Shown one piece after another: positions 63,086-64,000 of a stretch of 64,000 nt of DNA. Within the stretch, counting starts at the first letter, position 1. Each line of letters begins with the position of its first letter. Location: positions 1,178,001 to 1,242,000 of the forward strand of contig NZ_LR594040.1 in assembly GCF_901543175.1 (NCBI RefSeq), given 5' to 3'. The notes beneath the pieces are model-generated. The model was not told the DNA's origin and searched no databases. It saw only the letters and a program-made list of their open reading frames with translations. The translations under genes were made by a program, and so were the position numbers. Source of the stretch: Streptococcus australis (GTDB lineage: Bacteria > Bacillota > Bacilli > Lactobacillales > Streptococcaceae).

Positions 63086-64000
63086 ATGGAAATTTGCCGG
63101 CAAATTTTAGAGAAAATCAAAGAATACGATACCATTATCATTCATCGTCATATGAAACCAGATCCAGATGCCATAGGGAGTCAGGTAGGTTTAAAAACTC
63201 TTCTCACACACCATTTTCCAGAAAAGACCATCAAAGCAGTCGGTTTTAATGAACCGACTCTAGCTTGGATGGCGGAAATGGATACTGTCCAAGATAGTGA
63301 CTACCAAGGAGCCCTTGCTATTATTTGTGATACAGCGAATCGTCCTCGTATCGATGATAAACGCTATGAACAAGCTGATTTCACCATCAAAATCGATCAT
63401 CATCCAAATGATGATATCTATGGCGACCTATCTTGGGTGGATACAAGTTCAAGCAGTGCCAGTGAGATGATTGCTCTATTTGCTCAAGAAAACCAACTAA
63501 CTTTGTCTAGCGAAGCGGCACGACTTCTCTATGCAGGAATTGTCGGGGACACAGGGCGTTTTCTCTACCCGTCAACTAGTGCCCGTACCTTTAGAATAGC
63601 TGGCCAGCTCCGAGAAGTTGATTTTGACTTTGCTGGACTGTCTCGTCAAATGGATACCATGAGCTTCAAGATTGCAAAATTGCAAGGGTATGTTTATGAT
63701 CACTTAGAAGTTGATGAGAATGGGGCTGCACGCGTTCTGCTTACTCAAGACATCTTGGAAAAATATAAGGTTACGGATGCTGAAACGGCTGCGATTGTCG
63801 GAGCACCTGGTCGAATTGATACCGTTAAGGCTTGGGTCATCTTTGTTGAGCAAGTTGACGGTCACTTCCGTGTGCGTATGCGCAGTAAAATCACCCCTAT
63901 CAATGAAATTGCCAAAGAACACGACGGAGGAGGACATCCATTAGCTAGTGGCGCCAATTCCTATAGTCTAGAAGAAAACGAAATCATCTACCAAAAATTA
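63086..64000 (+). CDS. pde2: DHH-DHHA1 phosphoesterase Pde2/NrnA, 3' end outside window
   Basis: Manganese phosphoesterase that cleaves pApA, the product of c-di-AMP breakdown, and short oligoribonucleotides or pAp. 305 codons are present without a stop, close to the usual 311-313 residues. DHH motifs are HRHMKPDPDAIGS (20-32), CDTA (81-84), IDHHPND (103-109) and GDTGRF; the DHHA1 end motif GGGHPLASGA is near 288-297. The start ATG 63086 follows GAATTGAGG. The organism therefore probably makes c-di-AMP. Confidence 0.93.
   Translation, partial: MEICRQILEKIKEYDTIIIHRHMKPDPDAIGSQVGLKTLLTHHFPEKTIKAVGFNEPTLAWMAEMDTVQDSDYQGALAIICDTANRPRIDDKRYEQADFTIKIDHHPNDDIYGDLSWVDTSSSSASEMIALFAQENQLTLSSEAARLLYAGIVGDTGRFLYPSTSARTFRIAGQLREVDFDFAGLSRQMDTMSFKIAKLQGYVYDHLEVDENGAARVLLTQDILEKYKVTDAETAAIVGAPGRIDTVKAWVIFVEQVDGHFRVRMRSKITPINEIAKEHDGGGHPLASGANSYSLEENEIIYQKL

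Overview
The window is low-GC Gram-positive chromosome from a Mitis-group streptococcus, close to S. pneumoniae but probably S. mitis, S. oralis or a relative. The evidence is a choline-binding LytB (which implies phosphocholine-decorated teichoic acid), CiaRH beside PepN, comEA/comEC with a ComX-type box, and pneumococcus-like gene order in blocks (pyrK-pyrDB-lytB, infC-rpmI-rplT, proBAC, rplS-crcB). The alanine dehydrogenase gene is intact, which argues mildly against S. pneumoniae itself. Many promoters are extended -10 (TGnTATAAT) elements, as is typical of streptococci.

Layout. 1-9.4 kb: deoB and rpiA, a U32-family protein, a MacB-like ABC pair, a small membrane protein, ciaRH and pepN. 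9.4-12.95 kb: a six-gene minus-strand operon (DUF2829/Tad2-like, SDR, Nudix, GNAT, a PEP-enzyme C-terminal domain protein broken by a frameshift, ASCH). 12.93-22.88 kb: a 9.9-kb phage-satellite-like island with tyrosine integrase, divergent repressor/Cro pair, Rha-type protein, small early genes, a replisome organiser and a DnaC-type loader, a DUF1492 regulator and a HicAB cassette, and no capsid, tail or lysis genes. 22.9-36 kb: an aldo/keto reductase between 48-bp repeats, lytB, PyrR-controlled pyrK-pyrDB, gloA, the IF3/L35/L20 operon, a secreted peptide with its own ABC transporter, comEC/comEA and an acetyltransferase. 36-51.5 kb: ald, phoH, yozE, a GrpB-family gene, cvfB, frr-pyrH, trmFO, the tmk-holB-yabA-rsmI operon, proBAC and a LysR-lspA-rluD operon. 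51.6-64 kb: L21-Prp-L27, several housekeeping enzymes, an unfamiliar three-gene membrane/lipoprotein module, tRNA-Arg, L19, two fluoride-channel genes, chorismate mutase, flavodoxin and the start of pde2.

The most interesting region is the island. A 21-bp direct repeat (12926-12946 and 22857-22877) brackets it and contains the start codon of the DUF2829 gene, a family that includes the Thoeris anti-defence protein Tad2. Integration left the native extended -10 promoter, ribosome binding site and a 10-codon stub at the right end. It placed the intact DUF2829 gene and its operon directly downstream of the integrase, with a substitute ribosome binding site from the island. Expression of this host operon may therefore depend on the satellite. 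The island also has GGTnAGGT iteron-like repeats spaced one helical turn apart, a triple 33-bp repeat, candidate integrase arm sites at both ends and a possible small RNA.

Other points worth attention are a secreted small peptide co-transcribed with an ABC exporter, a likely leaderless HD-phosphohydrolase mRNA, a pseudoknot-like leader before ald, a probable non-AUG start for IF3 behind an attenuator, and the unknown module at 58.5-60.7 kb. All identifications come from reading the sequence and from memory of families; no database search was possible.
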